In this document: piece by piece, positions 54,461 to 63,664 of the stretch
Layout: every line of letters begins with the position of its first letter
How positions within the stretch are numbered: position 1 is the stretch's first letter
DNA from: Myxacorys almedinensis A
GTDB lineage: Bacteria; Cyanobacteriota; Cyanobacteriia; Leptolyngbyales; Leptolyngbyaceae
Reading direction: 5' to 3'
NCBI RefSeq assembly: GCF_010091945.1
Contig: NZ_WVIE01000002.1
Coordinates: 177,270-241,269, forward strand
DNA: 64,000 nt
The notes under the pieces: model-generated
Told to the model about the DNA's origin: nothing
Databases searched by the model: none
What the model saw: the letters and a program-made list of their open reading frames with translations, nothing else
Position numbers and translations under genes: made by a program

Positions 54461-54667
54461 ATGAAAATTCAGTATTTTCCTGAAACAGATACTCTAGCGA
54501 TCGAGCTAACCACAAAACCAGTCGCGGCAACAGATGCCATCACCGATGACTTGATTCTGGACTATGACAGCGATGGCAAAGTTGTTGCGATTACCTTAGA
54601 TAACTATTCTCGAAATGTAGGAACCATTGATTTACAAGCACTAGGAGTGCCTCTTTTAGCGGCGTAA
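54461..54667 (+). CDS. DUF2283 family protein (68 aa)
   Basis: The reading MKIQYFPETDTLAIELTTKP then VVAITLDNYSRNV matches DUF2283, often coded next to a DUF4258-type partner in putative toxin-antitoxin pairs. Upstream, an open frame ending YKRQQRGEEPQ stops at an ATGA overlapping this start, as a partner's end would, but no complete partner is present. Array C begins about 64 nt after the stop codon. Confidence 0.84.
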   Translation: MKIQYFPETDTLAIELTTKPVAATDAITDDLILDYDSDGKVVAITLDNYSRNVGTIDLQALGVPLLAA

Positions 54668-54730
54668 TTTCCTTAGCAGTGGTCAAAAAGCTGCAATGTC
54701 CAAAGGGATTCGCAAAGCAAAGTTCAAAGG

Positions 54731-54882
54731 ATGGCTCTCCAACCCCCATTCTTTCATCCTCCGAACTCGGCACTCCGCCCTCCAAACTCGAAACTCCAAC
54801 TTCAGAGCTTGAAACATTGACCCCGGAACTGCACCCTTGAGCCTCAACCCTTGAAACTTGAGCTTCGGATCTCAAAACTTCG
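54731..54882. repeat. Degenerate 21-nt tandem repeat array (array C), inverted relative to array B
   Basis: About seven units from 54731, every 21 nt, with loose consensus CTCCAACCTCCAAACTCGAAA on the plus strand. Its reverse complement (TTTCAAGCTCTGAAGTTGGAG is one unit) matches array B. The array runs up to the stop codon of the next gene at 54883. Confidence 0.82.
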
Positions 54883-57063
54883 TTAGTTTAGATGAGCCGT
54901 AGGAACCCCCGGCTGACTGGCAGCAGCCCCATTCATAGACAGTGCCGCCTGCGCTTCTGCTAGCATCGTCTCTTCCACCGATCGCGGAAGTTGCACCTCG
55001 GCTCCGTTGGTGACGGCTCCCAGCAGCCGGAGATTGTCTGACTCGTTGAGTTGATCGATCGCCGTTTCTAGCAAACTTTGCTGAGTCACCCCCGGACGGG
55101 TCACCAAAATCATGCCATCGGTGAACGGTTCGAGCAAGAGCGCATCGTTGCACTTGCTCAACGCTGGCGAATCTAAAATCACAAGGTCAAAGCGCCCCCG
55201 TGCATCTTCAAGCAATCGCCGCATTTCGCTCGATTCTAAAATAGAAGCCGACTGCTGTTGCGGTCCTGGGCTGGCGACCACGTAAAGATTTTCAACCTCT
55301 GGAGCTAGCCGGATGCAGTCGCTCATTTGTCCTAAAAAGCGCAGCGGTTCGATCTGGCTGTCGGGATCGGCCGAGAGATTGACATAGTGAGCCGAGGAGG
55401 GCGATCGCAAGTCAGCTTCCATCAATAACGTCCGTTTTCCGGCTCTGGCAGATGCGATCGCTAGGTTATACGCCGTCACCGTTTTCCCTTCTCCATCGAC
55501 CGTACTGATCAGCATCACCACTCGCGGCGCTTTCACATCCGTCAACCGCAAATTGCTGCGAAACCGCTCATAATATTCAAAATACGGCGAATTGGGCTGA
55601 ATCAGCACCGGCGAACTGCCAGGAATAAAGGATTTCACTCGCGGCAACACGCCCAAAATTGCCACATCTCGCTGTCGAATCGCCTCGCGCAGATCTTCTT
55701 CGGTGTAAAACGTGCCCTCTAAGGTATCCAGCAAAAACACCAACCCCGCCCCCAGCACCAGCCCAACAATCCCGCCAATGCCCAGCGTCACCGGAATACT
55801 TTTAGGAGCCTTGAGGCTAGCCGGGGCAACCGACGGATTTCTTGCCAAACTCAAGCTACTCACGGTTTCAGCCTCTGCCGCACGGGCATCCACCAACTTT
55901 TGCTGCATCTGATCGTAGAGACTCTTCTTGAGCTTTACCTGATCTTGCAGGCGACCTTGCTCCATTTGCTTATTGGGAATGTTGGAGAATTCTTGGCGCA
56001 ATTCTTGCTCCGATCGCGCGGTCGAAATCAACTGTTGCTGAAGGGTTTCTTGTTGAGTCTGAAGATTGACCAGCGTATTTGCCAATTGCTGTCTCGCTGG
56101 ATCAAGGCTGCTATCTTGCCGCACATTGCCAATCAGCGGTGCCGCCGACCCGCCACCGCCGACCACTTCTGCTGCCCGTTTTTGCAGTTCTTCTTCAAAG
56201 GCTTCTTGCTGTTTTCTCAGCGTCTCCATTTGGGGATGTTCGACCCGCAAATCTTTGCCCAACACCGCCAGTTGCGCTTCAACTTGCTGAATCTGAGCGC
56301 GCAGACTGGCAATGATCGGATCGGCACTGAGGGCAGAAGCGACGTAGGCTTGGTCGGGGTTGAGTCCGAGTTTGGTTTGCAAACTGCGAATTTGGGTGTT
56401 TACCCCGTCTAGCTGTAGCTGAAGCAATCGCGCCTGCTGCTGGCTGCCCGTAATCGATTTGATAATGCTGCCATCTTGAGCCGCCAAAATTTGCGTCCCC
56501 TGGGAGCGATCAAAGGTTTCTAGAGCGTTTTCTGCCGTTGTCAATTCGCTTTTAACTTTGGGTAACCGTTGCTCGATCGAGTCGATTACCGATCGCAGGC
56601 GCGCTGAGTTGTTAGATTGGCTCTGCTCCACAATGCGCTGCGGCAGCTGCTGAATCACCCTCGCGGCTCGCTGCTGATCGTCATCTTTGTAGGTGAGGTC
56701 TATTTGTGCCTTGCCGCCTTCGTCTTTGCCGCTTTTGCCGCCTGCTCCGATTTTGACAGCAATCCGATTGTTGAGATCTTTGGGGGCAAGCCCAACCTCT
56801 TTTGCGATCGCTTCAATCAACTCTTTGGGCAACAGCGCATCTGCTGTAAAGGTCTCTACCGGCTGCCGCACTTCTGTGCCAATGGTGGAAAAAGCAATAG
56901 GCGGAGCGTTGGACACCAGGGAAGCCTCAGCAAGATAGATGGGCGGGGCTTCGGGCTGAATGGCGATCACTCCGGCAGCCCCCAACCCTACTGCCACCCC
57001 GGCAGGAATGACCCACTTATATCGGTTAACGGCGAGAAGATAACGTTTGACAATTGGAGACAT
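54883..57063 (-). CDS. Wzc/GumC-like polysaccharide chain-length and ATPase protein
   Basis: Such proteins sit in the inner membrane and control polymer length and export. The 726 residues have an N-terminal Wzz domain with a membrane helix at about 17-33, a long coiled-coil region (residues about 150-390), and a second helix at about 425-450. The cytoplasmic BY-kinase-type ATPase has Walker A DGEGKTVTAYNLA near residue 525 and EADLRSPSSAHYVNL. The C-terminus (AALSMNGAAASQPG) lacks the usual Tyr cluster, so self-phosphorylation is doubtful. It leads the export operon with the next gene. Confidence 0.92.
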   Translation of the reverse strand: MSPIVKRYLLAVNRYKWVIPAGVAVGLGAAGVIAIQPEAPPIYLAEASLVSNAPPIAFSTIGTEVRQPVETFTADALLPKELIEAIAKEVGLAPKDLNNRIAVKIGAGGKSGKDEGGKAQIDLTYKDDDQQRAARVIQQLPQRIVEQSQSNNSARLRSVIDSIEQRLPKVKSELTTAENALETFDRSQGTQILAAQDGSIIKSITGSQQQARLLQLQLDGVNTQIRSLQTKLGLNPDQAYVASALSADPIIASLRAQIQQVEAQLAVLGKDLRVEHPQMETLRKQQEAFEEELQKRAAEVVGGGGSAAPLIGNVRQDSSLDPARQQLANTLVNLQTQQETLQQQLISTARSEQELRQEFSNIPNKQMEQGRLQDQVKLKKSLYDQMQQKLVDARAAEAETVSSLSLARNPSVAPASLKAPKSIPVTLGIGGIVGLVLGAGLVFLLDTLEGTFYTEEDLREAIRQRDVAILGVLPRVKSFIPGSSPVLIQPNSPYFEYYERFRSNLRLTDVKAPRVVMLISTVDGEGKTVTAYNLAIASARAGKRTLLMEADLRSPSSAHYVNLSADPDSQIEPLRFLGQMSDCIRLAPEVENLYVVASPGPQQQSASILESSEMRRLLEDARGRFDLVILDSPALSKCNDALLLEPFTDGMILVTRPGVTQQSLLETAIDQLNESDNLRLLGAVTNGAEVQLPRSVEETMLAEAQAALSMNGAAASQPGVPTAHLN

Positions 57064-57100
57064 AGGTAGAAGCCCATCGAGTTAAAGCAGGGGAGAAGCT

Positions 57101-58480
57101 CTAGCGATCGTCATCGCTATTATTCGGACCAAACAGATTAGCCGCGCCGCCGCGCAACTCTCTAAAAAACAACAGAAATCCCAGCACGTCCCGAAACGGT
57201 TGGGTGAACGTATTGAGCGCGTAAGTGATTTTGCCCACTAAATTCCGACCGATGACAATCACATCGTTGTCTTCTAGGGCAACATTTTGCGATAGATCGC
57301 CCATGAGCACGTTTCTAGCGTTGATTTCGCGCGAGACGGCTTTTTTTTGCACCGGGTCAAATCGGATCAGCGCAACGCGGCGAAAATCGATGCGATCGGG
57401 GTTGGGTCGAGCCGCCGACAAAGCATCTAGAAAGGTACTGCCGTTGGCAAGTGTGACGTTGCCCAAGCCGCCACTGGCATAGCTGAGAATCCGCACCGTA
57501 ATTTGCGGCTTAACCAGCGTAGAACGAGCGACCAACTCGCGATCGTAGTCTTGACTGGTTCCCGGCTCGATCTTGGGAATCACCACCACATCCCCGTCTT
57601 GCAGCCGCAGATCGGGCAAAGCAGACCCATCCTTCAACGGCGTGACCAAATCGAGTTTTTCTTCTAGGGTAGACCCATCCCGCAAACTGCGCTTGACTCG
57701 CACCGATCGCAAGTCTGCGGTTGCGGTTGCTCCGCCTGCGGTCAGCAAAGCAGCGCTCACCCGTGGCAACGGCAGTGGATACAACCCTGGGCGCGTGATT
57801 TCGCCGGTGAGGGTGACTAAAACCGGGCGAGGATTGGTCAGTGCCAGATACACGATCGGGTCAATTACATAGCGATTGAGTCCTTGCCGGACTTTTTCTT
57901 GGGCTTGTTCAATCGTCAGTCCTGCCAGCGAAAGACGACCCAAAAGCGGAGCCGTAATGTTGCCTTCTTGATCGATCGCGGCTTGAAAATTTAAGTCTGG
58001 AAAGCGCTGGACGACTACCGCAATGCTGTCGCCACCGCCCAAACGGTAAGGCTCAAACGAGGGCGGCGGCGACACCAGGGCAGGAGAAATCGGCAACAGC
58101 GGCGTGACTGGAACGACGGGCACCACCAAATTTCCTGGGGTCGTGGCGGGAAGCTCCCCTTTCTCTCGAAGCCGCTGCCGTGCTTGCTCGATCAAGTCTA
58201 GGGAGGTGGGGCGCTGGGGAGCCATGGGGTCTTCGGAGTTGCGCTCTGCACTAGCTGGATCTGCCGGATTGAGTACAGGCGGCATCGGGGTTTGACCGGG
58301 TACCTGGCTTAGGAGCGGTTGATCTAGGTGATCTAATCGCGGATCGAAGGCAGGTTGACTTGATGCCAAATCAGCCTTCACCGTTCCGGCAGCCCAGGTG
58401 AGCGCCACCAAAGGCAAGGTTGTGACGACGGAATGAGTACTCACTAAATAGAACGCAGTTAATCGAGAAGCTAAAGACAT
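57101..58480 (-). CDS. Wza-like polysaccharide export lipoprotein (SLBB)
   Basis: The outer-membrane export channel protein of about 459 residues has a signal helix and a Pro-rich linker. The export domain reads YRLGGGDSIAVVVQRFPDL with IDQEGNITAPLLGRLSLAGL. SLBB repeats follow (VTLTGEITRPGLYPL, and a later QITVRILSYASGGLGNV). No lipobox Cys is evident, so anchoring may differ from Wza. It is upstream of the Wzc-like gene by 37 nt in the same operon. Confidence 0.92.
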   Translation of the reverse strand: MSLASRLTAFYLVSTHSVVTTLPLVALTWAAGTVKADLASSQPAFDPRLDHLDQPLLSQVPGQTPMPPVLNPADPASAERNSEDPMAPQRPTSLDLIEQARQRLREKGELPATTPGNLVVPVVPVTPLLPISPALVSPPPSFEPYRLGGGDSIAVVVQRFPDLNFQAAIDQEGNITAPLLGRLSLAGLTIEQAQEKVRQGLNRYVIDPIVYLALTNPRPVLVTLTGEITRPGLYPLPLPRVSAALLTAGGATATADLRSVRVKRSLRDGSTLEEKLDLVTPLKDGSALPDLRLQDGDVVVIPKIEPGTSQDYDRELVARSTLVKPQITVRILSYASGGLGNVTLANGSTFLDALSAARPNPDRIDFRRVALIRFDPVQKKAVSREINARNVLMGDLSQNVALEDNDVIVIGRNLVGKITYALNTFTQPFRDVLGFLLFFRELRGGAANLFGPNNSDDDR

Positions 58481-58753
58481 AGCGGGAACATAGACGGGCT
58501 AACAGCACGATGGATTTCACCAATACTCGGTAGAACTCGACCCCTTCTGTGCAAATAATCTGTGCAAATAAATGGGTGAAGGCAACACCGCCTTGCAGCC
58601 AGGAATGAAGGGAGCGGAGGAGGACGGGGGCAGGGCGTCCAATCATTTCTCTTTATTCACTGCGATCGCACAAATTTCAGGCATCTCCGGATTAGATTTG
58701 TGTGCTTTTTTATGAAGATTGCTTTCCATTCTACGGGTGGATCGTCAATTGGC

Positions 58754-59482
58754 TCACCCAGCATTGTCATTGAGCACGCCCTCCATCAGGTTGACCTGAA
58801 CAGTTTGCGCCAACGACTCCAGCTTTAACCAAGATTTCTCAATGTCACCCAACGGTTCGATGGGCAACAACACACTCACCGCCACCCAAGCCGCCCGGCG
58901 ATCGCGCCATTGAGCCAACCGATCCACCACAAACCAATGGCTCGGCATCGCATGCCCCCCCCCTGACCAGGCATACCATTGCAGCACTGCGTAAGTCTGC
59001 TTCTCTGTCCACGCACGAAAAAAGCGGGCACTCACGAGGGCAGGCAATGGGGAGGTGACAAATTCTGCGGTTCGAGCCGAATCTGTTTTCCAGCCTTGAG
59101 CGCCATCTAGATCTGTCCATTCCACCGCCGGCTGATCCATCGGTCCGTTTTGCGGAAACAAAAACAGCGTTGCCTCCGTGGGAGAACCATCCACCCTTTG
59201 TTCAGCGCTGAGGTTTGCCCGAATCGTTTGCTGTACCCATTGACGATCGCCAATGATCGGGGTTTGCCGATCGAGGGTTTGCCACTCGGTGAGCGCCAGC
59301 CCATCTTGTTTCAGTTGCTTGAGTTGCTTGAGAACCACGATTCTGGGTGGCGATGCCCAGCGCCATTTGCCGCCTGCTAGATAGCCCGGAATTGCCCCCC
59401 AGCAGACGAGGGCAACCAGCAAAACTAAAACCACCAATTTGGTCAGGGAACGCCGCTTAAGCTTGGGGAGAGACAGTTGCAT
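58754..59482 (-). CDS. Cyanoexosortase A system-associated protein
   Basis: The 242-residue protein has an N-terminal membrane helix (KLVVLVLLVALVCWGAIPG) and an extracytoplasmic domain containing LQWYAWSGGGHAMPSHWFVVD. Related proteins accompany exosortases as EpsI-like partners. I use ATG at 59482 (MQLSLPKLKRRS). The gene follows cyanoexosortase A by 10 nt. Role is inferred from position and family resemblance. Confidence 0.84.
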   Translation of the reverse strand: MQLSLPKLKRRSLTKLVVLVLLVALVCWGAIPGYLAGGKWRWASPPRIVVLKQLKQLKQDGLALTEWQTLDRQTPIIGDRQWVQQTIRANLSAEQRVDGSPTEATLFLFPQNGPMDQPAVEWTDLDGAQGWKTDSARTAEFVTSPLPALVSARFFRAWTEKQTYAVLQWYAWSGGGHAMPSHWFVVDRLAQWRDRRAAWVAVSVLLPIEPLGDIEKSWLKLESLAQTVQVNLMEGVLNDNAG

Positions 59483-59492
59483 GGGGCAAAAT

Positions 59493-60419
59493 TCAGAGGG
59501 AGTCTTGAGGAACAGTTGGAGCGAAAAAAGATTCGATTTGGTGGAGCAGCAGTACCAGCAAGCCCAGCATGGCGGCTGAGTAAGCATCGCCGCCCCAGCC
59601 ATCGTGCAGCCAGCGAAAAGCAGCGTCTCGACTCGTGCCGTGAAAGTAGGCCAGCAAGGTATTTCGGACGATGTTGCTGAGAATGCTGAGCGCGATCGTG
59701 GCGGCTAGAAAGGCAGTCACAATTTGGCGCGATCGCAGGTTATCTGTCCAATACAGCAACATCAGCGCCACATACAAACTGGTGAACAACATCTTCAGCC
59801 CTGCACAGTAGGGCGCAACTTCTACCAATTTTCCGCCCACCAGTAAATAGATGTTTTGCACCGTCACATCCATGCCCAGTTGGGTGAGAATAAATCCGGC
59901 ACTTCCGGCAATAAACGCCTGAAGCGGTAGTGTGTAGGGCGTAATCAGGTAAGGAATCTCGTTAGGCGTCGCCAGAAAAACGAGTAGGAGGGGAAACGCT
60001 TGCAGTTTCAGCCCAGGCAAGCCTTTGAGCCATAAACAGAGTCCGGTGAGCAGCAATGGAAAAGAGAGATTCACTGGATCAGGTAATCCACTGAGATAAA
60101 AAACGCCAGCGATCAGGAGAAACCCTGCACCGAGCAGATTTGCCCCTCCCCATTCTGCTTGAGGCATTGAACGTGAAGGTAGGTTTTGTGCCGAGGGGGT
60201 GAGCCGCTGCCATCGTTTGCGGTGCATCCAGGCGATGTAAGCGGCAAACGGCAACCCGATCAACCCATGACTAAAATACTCGTGCTCGATGCTAATGGAT
60301 TTTCGCAGCCAGCCGTCTCCCCAATGCAAGAGTAGGGGGGCATACATCAGCGTGAGCAAGCCGAGCAGGGCAGCATCGCTCCAGTAGCGTTCTAGAAGAG
60401 AGATCCGGGCAGTTTGCAT
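59493..60419 (-). CDS. crtA: Cyanoexosortase A
   Basis: Exosortases are membrane cysteine transpeptidases that process PEP-CTERM-type sorting tails and link proteins to surface glycans. The 308-residue protein has about eight helices, with the catalytic triad in PYCAGLKMLFTSLYVALMLL (Cys), SNIVRNTLLAYFHG (Arg) and WLHDGWGGDAYSAAMLGL (His). This fits the cyanobacterial A subtype. It is followed by its companion protein and preceded by the aminotransferase gene. No PEP-CTERM substrate gene was recognised in the window. Confidence 0.93.
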   Translation of the reverse strand: MQTARISLLERYWSDAALLGLLTLMYAPLLLHWGDGWLRKSISIEHEYFSHGLIGLPFAAYIAWMHRKRWQRLTPSAQNLPSRSMPQAEWGGANLLGAGFLLIAGVFYLSGLPDPVNLSFPLLLTGLCLWLKGLPGLKLQAFPLLLVFLATPNEIPYLITPYTLPLQAFIAGSAGFILTQLGMDVTVQNIYLLVGGKLVEVAPYCAGLKMLFTSLYVALMLLYWTDNLRSRQIVTAFLAATIALSILSNIVRNTLLAYFHGTSRDAAFRWLHDGWGGDAYSAAMLGLLVLLLHQIESFFAPTVPQDSL

Positions 60420-60424
60420 AGCGG

Positions 60425-61612
60425 TTAGGCTGAAAGTTGAATTGCAGAGGGTGTGGCGAGCGCTTCCTCAATCGTGCCCATCACTTGTATCACATGTTCC
60501 TCAGTAAGTCCCGGATACATGGGTAAAGAAATAATTTCTTGACACAATAATTCGGCGATCGGGAAGTCCCCGGCACGATACCCCAAGTTTTTAAACGCAG
60601 GCTGAAGGTGACAGGGCAACGGATAGTGAATTCCTGTTTGAATGCCTTGGGCGTTGAGACGGTCGTGCAGGAGATCGCGATCGATCGGGCAGATCAGGTC
60701 GCCGGTTGGTGTATTTTGAAACGCTCGAATCACATACAAATGATAGACATGCCCTTTGCCGCTCTGGTTTTGGATGGGTAAAAGCCCTTTCGAGTTGAGG
60801 GGTTTGAGCAGGGCGTTGTACTGCTCGGCAATCCGCAAGCGATCGCGGTTCCATTCTTCTAAATAGGGCAGCTTGACGCTCAGCACTGCTGCCTGCATCG
60901 AATCTAACCGGCTATTGGTTCCATAATCGACATGAAAATATTTGCGAGGTGCGCCATAGTTGCGTAACGATCGCAGTTTTGCCGCGATCGCGTCGTCTTG
61001 AGTCACAACAATACCGCCATCGCCCAATGCCCCTAGATTTTTGCTGGGGTAGAAACTAAACGCAGCAGCAACCCCAATAGACCCTGCTCGGAATCCTTCT
61101 CGCTGCGCTAAATGCGCTTGGGCTGCATCTTCAAAAATGATCAGATCGTAGGTGTTGGCTAAATCCCGTAACAGCGTTGGTGACACCATTTGCCCGTAGA
61201 GATGCACCGGCACAATGGCGCGGGTTCTAGGAGTCACTGCCTTTTCTGCCGCCCCTAGATCCAACAGTGCCGTTTTAGGATCGCAATCGACTAAAACCGG
61301 GGTAGCGCCTGCTCTCAAAACGCCGATTAGGGTTGCGACAAAGGTGTTTGCTGGCAAGATCACTTCATCGCCGCTGCCAATTCCGCAGGCTTGCAGACCC
61401 AGCGCGATCGCATCAGTTCCGCAGGCGACGCCCACCCCAAACGCGGTGCCGCACGCTTTGGCAAATGCTTGCTCAAACTCGACGACGGCTTGCCCCAACA
61501 CATAGTCACCCCGCTCGATGACGGTGCGGATGGCTTGGTCAATGTGAGGTTGAATCGGCTGGTGTTGTAACGTGAGATCGACAAAGGGTATGGCGGTAGA
61601 GACGCTCTGCAT
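60425..61612 (-). CDS. DegT/DnrJ/EryC1 family aminotransferase
   Basis: These PLP enzymes make amino sugars for surface glycans. The protein of about 395 residues has AIPFVDLTLQHQPIQPH, GVACGTDAIALGLQACGIG, FEDAAQAHLAQREG, and the PLP-lysine segment SFYPSKNLGALGDGG. It begins from ATG at 61612 (MQSVSTAIPFVDL). It precedes cyanoexosortase A by 5 nt, so both are one transcript. The exact sugar is unknown. Confidence 0.92.
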   Translation of the reverse strand: MQSVSTAIPFVDLTLQHQPIQPHIDQAIRTVIERGDYVLGQAVVEFEQAFAKACGTAFGVGVACGTDAIALGLQACGIGSGDEVILPANTFVATLIGVLRAGATPVLVDCDPKTALLDLGAAEKAVTPRTRAIVPVHLYGQMVSPTLLRDLANTYDLIIFEDAAQAHLAQREGFRAGSIGVAAAFSFYPSKNLGALGDGGIVVTQDDAIAAKLRSLRNYGAPRKYFHVDYGTNSRLDSMQAAVLSVKLPYLEEWNRDRLRIAEQYNALLKPLNSKGLLPIQNQSGKGHVYHLYVIRAFQNTPTGDLICPIDRDLLHDRLNAQGIQTGIHYPLPCHLQPAFKNLGYRAGDFPIAELLCQEIISLPMYPGLTEEHVIQVMGTIEEALATPSAIQLSA

Positions 61613-61827
61613 AGTCATGCCAGTAAGGAAGCTAGTCAGGGTTAGAGTACCCACAGGAGGGCGGTCAATTTAGATTGGCACGATTTTGGCAGGGCGTCTG
61701 TAGCCGCGTTCAAGATTGCCGTCGGTGCACAATTTCCCAAGGCAGCACCAGCAGTAAAGCCATCCAATACTACCGCCAACAGCTTTCTAGCAAGCTCTGT
61801 CTTGGCGCGGGCAGCATTGAAAATAAT

Positions 61828-62256
61828 TTAAAGCGTCTCGATGTTAGGACAAATCAGGGTCTCCGCCAGATGCGCCGATGGCTCTTCTTGCCAGTCATTC
61901 AGCAGGTCTTGCAGTTCGGCTCGCAACGCCTGCAACTGCCTGATCTGCTGATCAATAGTCTGAACTTTTCCGTGGATTTGCTGTTTAACGCGATCGCAGG
62001 GCAACTGCCCCTGATCATGTACCTCTAAAATATCTTTGACTTCGGTCAGGCTCAGCCCTAGGGATTGCGCGCGTTTGATGAAACCCAAGCGCTCTATCAC
62101 AAGCGGTCTAAACAGGCGATAGCCCGCCTGCGATCGCTCAACGGCAGGAGAAAGCAGCCCAATTTCATCGTAGTAACGGATAGTTTTGATCGGTAGACTG
62201 CTCTGAGCCGACACTTCGCCAATTCTCAGGAGCAACGGTGTCTTAACGGCATTCAT
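61828..62256 (-). CDS. MerR family transcriptional regulator
   Basis: The 142-residue protein begins MNAVKTPLLLRIGEVSAQSS with a MerR winged helix (LPIKTIRYYDEIGLLSPAVE), then a dimerisation coil (KVQTIDQQIRQLQALRAELQ). The C-terminus has Cys in LPCDRVKQQI and in LICPNIE, which could bind a metal as in ZntR-like members. The start overlaps the stop of the small membrane protein gene (ATGA at 62253-62256). Confidence 0.88.
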   Translation of the reverse strand: MNAVKTPLLLRIGEVSAQSSLPIKTIRYYDEIGLLSPAVERSQAGYRLFRPLVIERLGFIKRAQSLGLSLTEVKDILEVHDQGQLPCDRVKQQIHGKVQTIDQQIRQLQALRAELQDLLNDWQEEPSAHLAETLICPNIETL

Positions 62257-62561
62257 CGCTTCTTGGGGACACTCAACGTTGGTAAAGAGGGGCGAGACGA
62301 CTGCGGCGGCAAAGCGCTCAGGGCAACCCGCTCGTCTCGCATCTCGCCTCGATTGGTAGTAGGACGCCGATAAAACTGCCACAAACGTAGCCCAAGAGCG
62401 GCTGAAACAACGCACAACCCAAAGAAAACAAGGGATGAGCTTTGATCTAGACTACCGATCGCGACATCTACCGCGCCTGCAATTAGCACAAAGCCCGTAA
62501 TAGGCTCTTTCCCATACACTAACTTCAATCCCCGACTCCATAGAGCATTCAGAGCATTCAT
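62253..62561 (-). CDS. Small membrane protein coupled to merR (102 aa)
   Basis: The product begins MNALNALWSRGLKLVYGKEP, has two hydrophobic helices (ITGFVLIAGAVDVAIGSL and SSSLVFFGLCVVSAALGLRL), and a basic C-terminal tail (PKKR). I know no function. Its stop overlaps the merR start codon by 4 nt, so the two are made together, perhaps as a sensor-related membrane partner, which is inference. Confidence 0.75.
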   Translation of the reverse strand: MNALNALWSRGLKLVYGKEPITGFVLIAGAVDVAIGSLDQSSSLVFFGLCVVSAALGLRLWQFYRRPTTNRGEMRDERVALSALPPQSSRPSLPTLSVPKKR

Positions 62562-62836
62562 GGTAGGTTGCTCGATTACAGCGATTTATTCTATAAAACT
62601 GACGCAAAAGCTGTCAAAAACATTGCGCCCGTCTTCCTACCAGTTTAAAGCGTCCGACCGTGCAAAATAGAATCTTTTGAGTAGAGATTTCCAACCCAGT
62701 CTAGAAAAGCTGTTGGCGCAGGTCTCTTTTAGCCAAAACCTGCCATCTGGCGACGGATGAGCTACTCAGAGAAGGCTCGACTTACTCATCCGCTCCCTCG
62801 GTTGCAACTGCCGCCCCTCAAAACCCTAGCGGGCAT

Positions 62837-63664
62837 TCACGACGCTGCCGCTTTATCCTTATTCTTAAAAGTTTTTTGCATCACTCGCTGAAGCAAGCCC
62901 GGAAACAGCCGATTTGAGAACAGCGACAGCTTAGCTGACCCCACCAGCACCTCCGTACGCTTGTGTTGAACGGCGTCCCAAATCGCTTCGGCAACATCCG
63001 TTGGCTTCTCAATCACAGGCATTGCCAACACTTGCTCAAGCTGTTGACGCCGCGCTTGTTTGTCCTCCTCATCTGTGCCCTGAAACAGCGCCCGCTCCAT
63101 GAAATTGCTCTTAATCAAACTGGGATAGATGCCGCAAACGGTAATTCCTTTTGGGGCAAGCTCTGACTCTAGAGATTTGGTCAAACCAGTGACCGCAAAT
63201 TTGCTCGTTGCATAGGGAACCAGATATGGAGTTGGAACCCGCCCACCGATCGAGCTAAGATTCACAATCATTCCCGATCCTTGGCGGATAAAGTGAGGCA
63301 GCAAGGCGTGAATCGTGTGAATATAGCCCCACAAATTGGTATCTAAAATCAAGTGCCAATCGTCTAACGAATACTGCTCTGTGGGCCCAGAGGTATAAAT
63401 GCCAGCATTATTCACCAGCACGTCAACCGAACCGTATGCCGCGATCGCACGCTCAACTAACTGGTTCACCTGCTCTGGGTCGCGAACATCGGTTGGCACT
63501 GCGATCGCGGCATGCTCAAACGTTGCCAACTCTTGAGCCAGTGCCTCTAGCCGCTCGGCATTGCGAGCCGCCAAAACCACGTTATATCCATGGCGCGCAA
63601 ACAGAAGGGCAGTCTCGCGACCAATGCCCTGAGACGCGCCTGTTATTAAAACGGTAGAAGCCAT
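62837..63664 (-). CDS. SDR family oxidoreductase
   Basis: The 275-residue classical short-chain dehydrogenase has NAD(P) motif TGASQGIGRETALLFARHG, NNAGIYTSGP, and the catalytic Ser-Tyr-Lys set in LSSIGG and YATSKFAVTG. A C-terminal extension (LFPGLLQRVMQKTFKNKDKA) follows. Substrate is unknown. It stands alone between the small membrane protein and the universal stress gene. Confidence 0.92.
   Translation of the reverse strand: MASTVLITGASQGIGRETALLFARHGYNVVLAARNAERLEALAQELATFEHAAIAVPTDVRDPEQVNQLVERAIAAYGSVDVLVNNAGIYTSGPTEQYSLDDWHLILDTNLWGYIHTIHALLPHFIRQGSGMIVNLSSIGGRVPTPYLVPYATSKFAVTGLTKSLESELAPKGITVCGIYPSLIKSNFMERALFQGTDEEDKQARRQQLEQVLAMPVIEKPTDVAEAIWDAVQHKRTEVLVGSAKLSLFSNRLFPGLLQRVMQKTFKNKDKAAAS

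Noticed and set aside
54591-54875. 94-codon minus frame reading SSEVGVSSLEGGVPSS
   Set aside because: It is translated from repeat array C and overlaps the DUF2283 gene; there is no independent support.
62754-62792. Terminator after the SDR gene
   Set aside because: CGGATGAG and CTCATCCG pair, but no T-run follows and the stem is only 8 bp.
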